This document shows positions 1 through 5,207 of a stretch of 9,338 nt of DNA, in pieces. The stretch covers positions 1 to 9,338 of the forward strand of contig JAMJFV010000069.1 of the NCBI GenBank assembly GCA_023544495.1, written 5' to 3'. The notes under the pieces are model-generated. The model was not told the origin of the DNA and made no database searches. It saw nothing but the letters and a program-made list of their open reading frames with translations. Made by a program: the position numbers and the translations under genes. Position 1 is the stretch's first letter, and the number at the start of each line of letters is the position of its first letter. Origin of the DNA: ANME-2 cluster archaeon. Its GTDB lineage: Archaea > Halobacteriota > Methanosarcinia > Methanosarcinales > Methanocomedenaceae.

Positions 1-1625
1 ATCTCACCTCCGGGGTCCCGTACCGGCTCTACCTTGATGCGCATCCGCTCGTGCTGTACCTCCATCACCCTCCACATCTCACCCCTGGCAATGAAGACTG
101 CGCCCGGCCGTATGAAATTTACAATGAATATTTCATCCAGCATGCCTACAGGTCTGCCGCTGACAATGTCCAGCACGTCATATTTCTTCTCGTCAGGTAT
201 CATGGACAGGTTGGCATAATAATACTGCCAGCTTTTTCGACGTCTTCCCAGCGTATGGTCATTTTTTTCATACCAGACCAGCCTGGTATCTCCGATCTGC
301 TGCAGTATCCTGTCAATTTCCTCAAGGCTTGTATTGCGGAATGGATAGGCCCGTGTCACAATATCAAAGATCCGCTTGCTGTCCAGTTCACCGAAATCCA
401 GTACCATCCCGGCGATCTGGTTAGCCAGTGTGTCAGCTGACCCTTCATGGATAAGCGTCTCCTCTATCATCCCTTCATGCGCCCTCTGGATAATGGCCCA
501 TGCTTCCAGCACATCATCGGGGTTGGTGGCGATGATGGTCCCTCTTGAGGTCTCATGTATCCGGTGTCCTGCCCGGCCCACTCTCTGGATAAGTCTGGAC
601 ACTTCCCGCGGGGACATATACTGCACCACGTGGTCCACGTCCCCTATATCGATGCCCAGTTCCATGGAACTGGTGCAGATCAGTCCCTTCAGATCACCTG
701 CCTTGAACATATCCTCCATCTCGATCCTGGCCTCTTTTGACAGGGAACCGTGATGCACACCAATGGATTTTTCCATCATCCTGAACCTGGAACCCAGTGC
801 TTCGGCTGCCTCCCTGGTATTTACGAATATCAGCGTGGACGTATGTGAATCCACGATGCTGCCGATGACCCTCAGGTGGGATGCCATTTCAGGAGTGCAC
901 ATCAGGCTGCGGGCGCTTGAGTGGTCACCGGATGTAACCTGTGGCGTTATCACAGTGAATTCCAGGTCCTTGTAAATAGAGGCTTCCACCACATCCACTT
1001 CCCGGCGTGCGCCTGCCAGGAACCGGGCTATCGTAGCGGGATTGCCTACTGTGGCCGACAAACCTATTCTCTGGAACTCGCCTGCCACTTCCACCAGCCG
1101 TTCAAGGCCGATCGACAGCTGGGCGCCCCGCTTGCTGGCCGCCAGTTCATGCACCTCGTCTACCACGACGTGCCGTACCGAGGCCAGATTCTTGCGCAGC
1201 CGGCTGCCCGTCAGCATTATCTGGAGGGTTTCGGGCGTAGTGATGAGCACGTCGGGGGGATGAGTGCTCTGTTTCTGGCGCTGGTATTTTGAGGTATCGC
1301 CGTGCCGCACCTGGACATCGATGTTCATTTCCCTGCCCATGCGTTCCAGCCGTAAGAGCATGTCACGGTTCAGTGCCCGGAGTGGAGTAATATAAAGTGC
1401 TGATATACCTGTGCGTTCTTCAACCGGCCGGTTCAGGATATGATGGAACACTGGTAGCATTGCACTTTCGGTCTTGCCGCTTCCTGTGGGTGCAATGAGC
1501 AGCAGGTTATGGTTCTTAAGCAGTTTTGGGATGGTACGAACCTGTGGTTCGGTGGGTTTGATGAATCCCATTGTGCAGAGAATTGCCTGTATGTCGGGGT
1601 GTAGTTTATTGAATATATCTGACAT
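1..1625 (-). CDS. lhr: Lhr-type ATP-dependent DNA/RNA helicase, N-terminal part (runs off left edge)
   Basis: This is a superfamily 2 helicase of the archaeal Lhr group, which unwinds or remodels nucleic acids in replication-linked repair. I translated the minus strand myself and it stays open for 541 codons to the window edge. Visible motifs are Q-like TEPQ (25-28), Walker A APTGSGKT (45-52), TPLRAL (80-85), TTPETL (129-134), DEVH box (156-159), SAT (190-192), HHGSLSKEAR (291-300), TSSMELGIDIG (318-328) and QRVGRAGHR (347-355). The stretches SWQYYYANLSMIPDEKKY and FIARGEMWRVMEV in the region after the RecA domains are typical of the Lhr winged-helix/beta part. Full-length relatives are about 900 residues, so several hundred C-terminal residues are missing. 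The ATG at 1625 (MSDIF) is used. An in-frame ATG at 1640 adds five residues and lies about 28 bases from a TATA-like box, so it is an equally plausible leaderless start. No clear ribosome binding site is present. Family assignment is firm; cellular role is inferred. Confidence 0.93.
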   Translation of the reverse strand, partial: MSDIFNKLHPDIQAILCTMGFIKPTEPQVRTIPKLLKNHNLLLIAPTGSGKTESAMLPVFHHILNRPVEERTGISALYITPLRALNRDMLLRLERMGREMNIDVQVRHGDTSKYQRQKQSTHPPDVLITTPETLQIMLTGSRLRKNLASVRHVVVDEVHELAASKRGAQLSIGLERLVEVAGEFQRIGLSATVGNPATIARFLAGARREVDVVEASIYKDLEFTVITPQVTSGDHSSARSLMCTPEMASHLRVIGSIVDSHTSTLIFVNTREAAEALGSRFRMMEKSIGVHHGSLSKEARIEMEDMFKAGDLKGLICTSSMELGIDIGDVDHVVQYMSPREVSRLIQRVGRAGHRIHETSRGTIIATNPDDVLEAWAIIQRAHEGMIEETLIHEGSADTLANQIAGMVLDFGELDSKRIFDIVTRAYPFRNTSLEEIDRILQQIGDTRLVWYEKNDHTLGRRRKSWQYYYANLSMIPDEKKYDVLDIVSGRPVGMLDEIFIVNFIRPGAVFIARGEMWRVMEVQHERMRIKVEPVRDPGGE

Positions 1626-1663
1626 GTATTGGAAACACATGTTCTCATTGTTTTGACTTTAAG

Positions 1664-1672
1664 TTTTTTATA
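1664..1672 (-). promoter_or_regulatory. TATA box for the lhr-like gene
   Basis: On the minus strand this reads TATAAAAAA, in an AT-rich stretch. Its centre is about 28 bases from the in-frame ATG at 1640 and 43 from the ATG at 1625. Archaeal start sites lie roughly 25-27 bases past the box centre, so the transcript would begin almost on the 1640 ATG. Position and sequence are seen; function is inferred. Confidence 0.5.
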
Positions 1673-1840
1673 CGATGTATAGACAACAGCGTGTAGATAA
1701 CAGGCATATTTTTTACTATGCAGTTGAAACAGCCTGTGCTCCGGAAAATGAAATTGAAGGGCAATCAATCAAAAGTATGCAAGTGGGTGGGAATAGGAGA
1801 ATGACGACTGCCCTGCTAATAAACTTAAATGAAAGTTATG

Positions 1841-1850
1841 GTATATAAAT
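1841..1850 (+). promoter_or_regulatory. Strong TATA box upstream of the small ORF
   Basis: The sequence TATATAAAT with a preceding G is one of the best archaeal TATA matches in the window. Its centre near 1845 predicts a start site near 1871-1872, next to the run of three ATG codons at 1873-1881. A 14-base perfect palindrome (1861-1874) sits between box and start, where a repressor could block transcription. Confidence 0.5.
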
Positions 1851-1855
1851 ATTGC

Positions 1856-1879
1856 TCATAATTATGCGCATAATGATGA
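1856..1879. promoter_or_regulatory. Palindromic operator-like site
   Basis: The core ATTATGCGCATAAT (1861-1874) is a perfect 14-base palindrome. After one mismatched base on each side, TCAT and ATGA extend the symmetry to 24 bases. It lies just downstream of the TATA box at 1841-1850 and over the predicted transcription start. That placement suits a dimeric winged-helix repressor. The symmetry is seen; the operator role is inferred. Confidence 0.4.
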
Positions 1880-1992
1880 TGTATATATTACGAGGCTACA
1901 TAAGAAAGAGCGGGCAGTCATTCAAAAAGAGATTGGTGGATTGGATTGGAGTGGGTTCGATGGCTGCCCTGGAAATAATTGTAATGATTTAA
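1864..1992 (+). CDS. Possible small protein, 42 or 39 residues, unrecognised
   Basis: An open frame runs from ATG 1864 to TAA 1990-1992. It encodes a basic N-terminal half (YILRGYIRKSGQSFKKRL) followed by a hydrophobic tail (WIGVGSMAALEIIVMI), as in small membrane-associated or amphipathic peptides. Three consecutive ATGs at 1873-1881 give a 39-residue form whose start is about 28 bases from the TATA-box centre, fitting a leaderless message. There is no Shine-Dalgarno sequence. The frame carries a 10-base hairpin (1912-1921 with 1960-1969). I do not recognise a family. Chance ORFs of this length are common, so this is a candidate only; the promoter geometry is the main support. Confidence 0.33.
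   Translation: MRIMMMYILRGYIRKSGQSFKKRLVDWIGVGSMAALEIIVMI
1912..1969 (+). repeat. Ten-base-pair hairpin with a 38-base loop
   Basis: GGGCAGTCAT (1912-1921) can pair along its full length with ATGGCTGCCC (1960-1969), with one G-T wobble. The same GGGCAGTC can instead pair with GACTGCCC at 1806-1813, so the two structures exclude each other. It may be a structured RNA or coincidence within the small ORF. Confidence 0.35.
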
Positions 1993-2073
1993 TAGTATAT
2001 ATACTTTCCTCATTATTATGATGTAGATTATCATAGAATATAATTTATACCGATAATTTTGTTGTATAAAGGT

Positions 2074-2087
2074 AAAAAGTACTTTTT
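2074..2087. promoter_or_regulatory. Fourteen-base perfect palindrome upstream of EndoIV-like gene
   Basis: AAAAAGTACTTTTT is its own reverse complement. It sits 15 bases before the TATA-like box of the downstream gene and just after another TATA-like TATAAA (2065-2070). It could bind a dimeric regulator. In AT-rich DNA such symmetry can also arise by chance. Confidence 0.3.
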
Positions 2088-2101
2088 TGAAAATACATAC
2101 T

Positions 2102-2110
2102 CATAAATAC
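2102..2110 (+). promoter_or_regulatory. TATA box for the EndoIV-like gene
   Basis: CATAAATAC is centred at 2106, exactly 26 bases before the ATG at 2132. This predicts a leaderless transcript and supports the ATG at 2132 over the upstream TTG at 2087, which lies before this box. Confidence 0.5.
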
Positions 2111-2131
2111 TTTTTACACAAAAACGCCCGC

Positions 2132-2989
2132 ATGAAAACTCTAAGGTTCGGAACAGCAGGGACACCGATAACCTCGCCATCCAGGAACAGCATTTCCGGA
2201 GTACAACGCTTACATGAGCTGGGATTGCACTGCATGGAGGTTGAGTTTGTCAGGGGTGTGAAAATGGGAACAGAAACTGCCGAAAAGGTAGGTAAGACCG
2301 CCGCCAAAAACGATATTGTGCTCAGCGTACATGCACCATATTACATTAACCTCAATTCAAGGGAATTGGATAAAGTAGAAGCCAGCCGTAAGCGTATTCT
2401 TGATTCAGCCAGGATAAGTGCGGTATTCCGTGCCAGGGGTGTAGTGTTCCATCCGGCTTATTACCATAATGACACTTCGGATACAGTATATGGCATCGTG
2501 AAGACCCATCTTCTGGAAATGGCGGGTCAGCTTGAGGAGGAAGGTATTGATATATTGCTGCGCCCCGAGACCACTGGCAAGAGTTCCCAGTTCGGTACTC
2601 TCACTGAACTGCTGGAGATGAGCGCAGAACTGGAAGGTGTAATGCCGTGTTATGATTTCTCGCACATGCACGCGCGGGAGGGGACACTGAACTCGTATGA
2701 GGAGTTTTGCGGCATACTTGATACCGTCGAGGACTGCCTGGGCAGGGAAGGGCTGGACTCTATGCATATCCATGTATCAGGTATTGAATACGGTCCAAAG
2801 GGAGAGATTAACCACCTGGCACTTGAGGATTCGGATATGGATTATCGCGGACTCGTCAGAGCGTGGAAAGAGTATAATATCAGGGGTACTGTGATATGCG
2901 AGAGCCCAAACCTGGAGGAGGATGCATTGCTGCTGCAAGGGGTATATAGCGAGTTGGCGGATAAGGATCCCGGGATTTCATTTCTGTGA
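2132..2989 (+). CDS. Endonuclease IV / sugar-isomerase-like TIM-barrel protein
   Basis: This 285-residue protein belongs to the AP endonuclease family 2 / xylose isomerase-like fold, a TIM barrel with metal ions at its C-terminal face. Motifs in order are EVEF (36-39), SVHAPYYINL (65-74, as in the EndoIV HAPYLINL block), HPAYYH (107-112), LRPETTGK (143-150, where EndoIV has LENTAG), CYDFSHMHA (173-181, EndoIV CIDTCH-like), HIHVSG (212-217), HLALED (228-233) and ICESPN (255-260). Conserved H67, H107, E146, D175, H178, H212/H214 and E257 are sensible metal ligands. Length fits EndoIV at about 280 residues. The start is ATG 2132 (MKTLRFGTAG), because the first strand begins at once and the TATA box is 26 bases away; the TTG at 2087 adds an unrelated-looking tail. 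The likely role is cleavage at abasic sites in DNA repair. Because several motifs are altered, a sugar-phosphate isomerase-type activity cannot be excluded. Confidence 0.85.
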   Translation: MKTLRFGTAGTPITSPSRNSISGVQRLHELGLHCMEVEFVRGVKMGTETAEKVGKTAAKNDIVLSVHAPYYINLNSRELDKVEASRKRILDSARISAVFRARGVVFHPAYYHNDTSDTVYGIVKTHLLEMAGQLEEEGIDILLRPETTGKSSQFGTLTELLEMSAELEGVMPCYDFSHMHAREGTLNSYEEFCGILDTVEDCLGREGLDSMHIHVSGIEYGPKGEINHLALEDSDMDYRGLVRAWKEYNIRGTVICESPNLEEDALLLQGVYSELADKDPGISFL

Positions 2990-3003
2990 TCACCTGCATC
3001 ACC

Positions 3004-3032
3004 GTTGCACTGAACAACAGTACCCGTGCAAC
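3004..3032. terminator. Hairpin between convergent genes
   Basis: GTTGCAC (3004-3010) and GTGCAAC (3026-3032) form a perfect 7-base-pair stem around a 15-base loop, midway in the 69-base gap between the convergent EndoIV-like and dodecin genes. No T-tract follows on either strand, so termination is only a positional inference. Confidence 0.3.
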
Positions 3033-3058
3033 CTTAGCCCTATCCATTGAGACGTAGA

Positions 3059-3265
3059 CTATTCCAGCAGTATCTCAACCCTGCACTTAAACACGCTGAT
3101 CTTGTTATCCCTGACCCCCACATCAAAGCTCTTCACATTGACCTGGGTGATGGTCCCCTTTGACTTGAATATCGGGAGTTCTGACGCTTCATCGACTGCA
3201 TTCTTTATTGCAGCTTCCCAGCTTTCCGGGGACGAACCAATTGTTTCGATTATTTTCACTACCAT
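3059..3265 (-). CDS. Dodecin family protein
   Basis: This 68-residue protein matches dodecin in length and pattern. It has an N-terminal strand VVKIIETIG (2-10), the helix SPESWEAAIKNAVDEAS (12-28), and two further strands ending in ISVFKCRVEILLE. Dodecins assemble into hollow dodecamers that bind flavin pairs or related ligands in the cytoplasm and buffer them. The tryptophan that stacks on flavin in characterised dodecins lies on the second strand. Here that strand (GTITQVNVKSFDV) has none; the only tryptophan is W16 in the helix, so ligand choice may differ. The ATG directly follows the TGA of the upstream gene with no spacer, and a strong GGAGGA sits inside that gene's last codons, so translation is probably coupled. 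It is the last gene of the four-gene operon. The fold assignment is firm; the ligand is unknown. Confidence 0.88.
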   Translation of the reverse strand: MVVKIIETIGSSPESWEAAIKNAVDEASELPIFKSKGTITQVNVKSFDVGVRDNKISVFKCRVEILLE

Positions 3266-4270
3266 TCAAAAATCCTCCTGTATCTTGTTATCGATCTTTC
3301 TCATAACTACAGAGCCGTCTCGCATATGCACTTTAACGAAGTTATCTTTTTTCGATCCAACTTCATACTTGTTGTACAGCATGGCCTCAAGGCGCCCGGC
3401 ACCCAGCACCCTGCGCAGCATTTTGGTATTCTCACTGCTCTTTTTACCCGGTGCGGCAGGCGGGCTTGGTGTTACCTTCTTCTTAGAATATATGGCGCCA
3501 CCGGTCATCTTCGCACCCACGTATCCTTTTGCTTCGTTGATGACAAGATTGCCGGATCTCATATATGCACCTGCGAACTCATCCACTCTTCCGCTGACGA
3601 CTACCGTACCTCCGGCCAACCGTGAGCCTGTATTCATACCGGCATTTCCCCGGACATAGACCGTACCCCGGCGCATGAGCAGGCCGGTACCGTTCGAGAC
3701 ATCACCCTCAACGATAACAGTACCCCTGCAATCCATGCGGGCGCCGATGGTACCACGCAGGATATCGTCGCTGAGGGTCAGGATATTCTCATCCTCATCA
3801 AGGGAATTGATCACCAGGGTATCTTCTCCCGGCCCGTTGCACAGAATATCTGTGATGGACCGGAATTTTCTGTAGCTGTCCTCATCGGAGCCCAGCTCAA
3901 TAATGTTTCCCAGCGGCTCCTTCAGGGTCCCGCTGACATACAGCACACCCGCCACCATACCCATACCCGCTTCGGCACCGACATTTCCATCAACGAACAG
4001 CCTGCCTGCAGTTTCCGGCCTCCCTGTGCCACCGAGGTGTTTCAGGTCCGAACCCATGCCAAAGGCCAGGCGTTCACCCACATCGCCTTTGATATGGACA
4101 TCGGCACCCTTTTTCAGGGCCTCTACCAGGTCACGGTATGTGTATGACCCTTCGGCCTGGTACGGTATCTGCGTACCAGGGTCCAGTTTCTGGTTCAGGT
4201 AGTAGAAATTGAATGTATAATCGCACAGGTTATCCACGGGGGCTGAGAGTACAAAACTGATATCTTCCAT
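3266..4270 (-). CDS. GXGXG beta-helix protein (glutamate synthase C-terminal / FwdC-like)
   Basis: This 334-residue protein is built from the glycine-rich right-handed beta-helix seen in the C-terminal domain of glutamate synthase and in formylmethanofuran dehydrogenase subunit C. After an N-terminal 45 residues, a first repeat block spans about 56-122 (VHIKGDVGERLAFGMG, LFVDGNVGAEAGMG) and a longer one about 171-260 (GTIGARMDCRGTVIVEGDV, GTVYVRGNAGMNTGSRLAGG, GTVVVSGRVDEFAGAYM). A proline/lysine linker (263-278) leads to a C-terminal tail of about 55 residues (MLRRVLGAGRLEAMLYNKYE). In glutamate synthase the domain is structural, so no catalytic activity is claimed. Relatives have been named tributyrin esterase, but I see no hydrolase motif here. 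It begins 6 bases after the ferredoxin stop, suggesting that the two proteins act together. Confidence 0.85.
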   Translation of the reverse strand: MEDISFVLSAPVDNLCDYTFNFYYLNQKLDPGTQIPYQAEGSYTYRDLVEALKKGADVHIKGDVGERLAFGMGSDLKHLGGTGRPETAGRLFVDGNVGAEAGMGMVAGVLYVSGTLKEPLGNIIELGSDEDSYRKFRSITDILCNGPGEDTLVINSLDEDENILTLSDDILRGTIGARMDCRGTVIVEGDVSNGTGLLMRRGTVYVRGNAGMNTGSRLAGGTVVVSGRVDEFAGAYMRSGNLVINEAKGYVGAKMTGGAIYSKKKVTPSPPAAPGKKSSENTKMLRRVLGAGRLEAMLYNKYEVGSKKDNFVKVHMRDGSVVMRKIDNKIQEDF

Positions 4271-4276
4271 ACCGGT

Positions 4277-4645
4277 TCAACCATGTATCAACATAGGCAG
4301 GCAGCGAGTGCACACCCATTCGCTTTTCATCTCGTGGCGCAGGGGCAGGAGATAGACCTCATCTTCTCCCCTGCTGCAGTTGAAGCACCTGATAGATATG
4401 TCGGACTTCTTTGGCTGCTTTTCAGCCTTTTCCTCATCGAATTCCATGGTCTCACGCTCCACTACGGTCATGGCACCTTCCGGACAGATGCCGATGCAGT
4501 ATCCCATACCGTCGCACAGGTCCTCTGACAGTACCTTTGCCTTGCCATCAATGATCTGGATGGCGCCTTCGGCGCATGGTGCAACACACTTTCCGCACCC
4601 GGTACATTTATCTTCATCTATTGTTACGATCGTTCTTTTGACCAT
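4277..4645 (-). CDS. Dicluster ferredoxin with zinc-ribbon-like tail
   Basis: This 122-residue iron-sulfur protein probably carries electrons in the cytoplasm. The first motif CTGCGKCVAPC (C14, C17, C20, C24) is a canonical [4Fe-4S] site. The second, CDGMGYCIGICP (44-55), has Met at 47 where the standard CX2CX2CX3CP pattern has its second Cys, leaving C44, C50 and C54. That cluster may be three-iron or use another ligand. After an acidic/lysine linker (68-81) come CFNC (87-90) and WVCTRC (111-115 region), two CXXC pairs that could bind zinc or an iron. The ATG is preceded by AAAGGAG and by an in-frame TGA immediately upstream, so the start is secure. It lies 14 bases after the CGGC gene and 6 before the GXGXG gene. 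Electron donors and acceptors are unknown. Confidence 0.9.
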   Translation of the reverse strand: MVKRTIVTIDEDKCTGCGKCVAPCAEGAIQIIDGKAKVLSEDLCDGMGYCIGICPEGAMTVVERETMEFDEEKAEKQPKKSDISIRCFNCSRGEDEVYLLPLRHEMKSEWVCTRCLPMLIHG

Positions 4646-4659
4646 TCATATCATCTCCT

Positions 4660-5016
4660 TTAATGGTGAGTACCTTCAATGAGATCAATTCCCGCATCCG
4701 TTATCGTCTTTTTGATAGAATCGATATGCGGGCATTCGGGATAATCCTCCATCTGCATGCATGAACTCAGGTGCACCACATCCACCCCGAATTTTTTCAG
4801 GGATTTAATCAATCGGTAGACGCGGCGTCCCGAACAGCCCCCGCAGGTGAAATAGGCTATCATCTCCACATTTTTATTATAATTTTTAAAATGATTCGTT
4901 CGCTTATTGAATGCCATAAAGCAGGCAACTCCGGGGCAGGCCTCAGACACGGTATCGCACCTGACGACTGCGATCCTGGTGGTTTTTTCTTTAGTTTCTA
5001 TGGGAATTATATTCAC
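4660..5016 (-). CDS. CGGC-domain protein
   Basis: This 118-residue cysteine-rich protein resembles the CGGC-domain family, a small group of putative metal-binding or thiol proteins named for its Cys-Gly-Gly-Cys motif. Visible features are a first strand RIAVVRCD (14-21), C27 and C32 in a CPGVAC block, FTCGGCSGRR (56-65), helix VYRLIKSLKKFG (66-77), VVHLSSCM (80-87) and CPHI (95-98). The seven cysteines at these conserved positions could hold a metal or cluster. No membrane segment or signal peptide is seen. The start is a GTG at 5014-5016 within AGAGGTG; no in-frame ATG lies nearby upstream. It is the first gene of the operon. The biochemical role is not established for the family. Confidence 0.8.
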   Translation of the reverse strand: MNIIPIETKEKTTRIAVVRCDTVSEACPGVACFMAFNKRTNHFKNYNKNVEMIAYFTCGGCSGRRVYRLIKSLKKFGVDVVHLSSCMQMEDYPECPHIDSIKKTITDAGIDLIEGTHH

Positions 5017-5191
5017 CTCTATTTTGATATTGGATCCATGGGATATATGGACTGTATAGTAAGGATTATTATCTGTTCGATAGTTATCTGGTGTTTCCAG
5101 GTACTATGTTATCCGGAACTGATATAAGGGTTTTCGACTTTTATCAACATAACAATGATAACGATGGTTGTGTGGATTATGGATCGATCCT

Positions 5192-5207
5192 CTGAAATAC
5201 GTTTCAG
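5192..5207 (-). terminator. Hairpin over the stop of the radical SAM gene
   Basis: CTGAAA (5192-5197) and TTTCAG (5202-5207) form a six-base-pair stem with a four-base loop that includes the TGA stop (5204-5206). A separate ten-base palindrome GGATCGATCC follows at 5181-5190. There is no T-tract, so a termination role is tentative. Confidence 0.3.

Larger units (their letters stand above)
1799..1923. repeat. Imperfect inverted repeat enclosing 125 bases
   Basis: The left arm 1799-1817 (GAATGACGACTGCCCTGCT) and the reverse complement of the right arm 1909-1923 (GAATGACTGCCCGCT) align over 15 positions with two small gaps. The core GACTGCCC is an exact 8-base match. The arms enclose the TATA box at 1841 and the palindrome at 1856-1879. 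This could be a decayed miniature element or a regulatory secondary structure. No flanking target duplication is evident. Confidence 0.4.
1626..2131. other. Divergent intergenic region between lhr-like and EndoIV-like genes
   Basis: These 506 AT-rich bases separate two divergent genes. They hold a minus-strand TATA box (1664-1672), a strong plus-strand TATA box (1841-1850), palindromes (1856-1879, 1994-2005, 2074-2087), an inverted-repeat pair (1799-1817 with 1909-1923), an internal hairpin (1912-1921 with 1960-1969) and a possible small gene (1864-1992). I see no tRNA, rRNA or CRISPR repeat. Between about 1690 and 1790 I see nothing recognisable. Confidence 0.7.

Noticed and set aside
34..1292. 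Several plus-strand open frames of 60-129 codons
   Set aside because: They lie opposite the lhr-like gene, whose helicase motifs are unmistakable in the minus-strand frame; the plus-strand translations show no domain.
1433..1768. A 111-codon minus-strand frame
   Set aside because: It overlaps the lhr-like start region in another frame, and its translation is a frame-shifted reading of the helicase N-terminus.
1950..1970. tRNA T-arm-like GGGTTCGA
   Set aside because: No acceptor stem, D-arm or anticodon arm can be built around it.
1873..1990. C/D box small RNA suggested by ATGATGA
   Set aside because: No CTGA D box or C-prime/D-prime pair is found at a suitable distance.
2087..2131. TTG start extending the EndoIV-like protein by 15 residues
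   Set aside because: The extension spans the TATA-like box and looks unlike protein; ATG 2132 is 26 bases from that box and starts directly at the first strand.
3266..4270. Tributyrin esterase, the name often given to relatives
   Set aside because: No Ser-His-Asp hydrolase signature is present; the sequence is glycine-repeat beta-helix.
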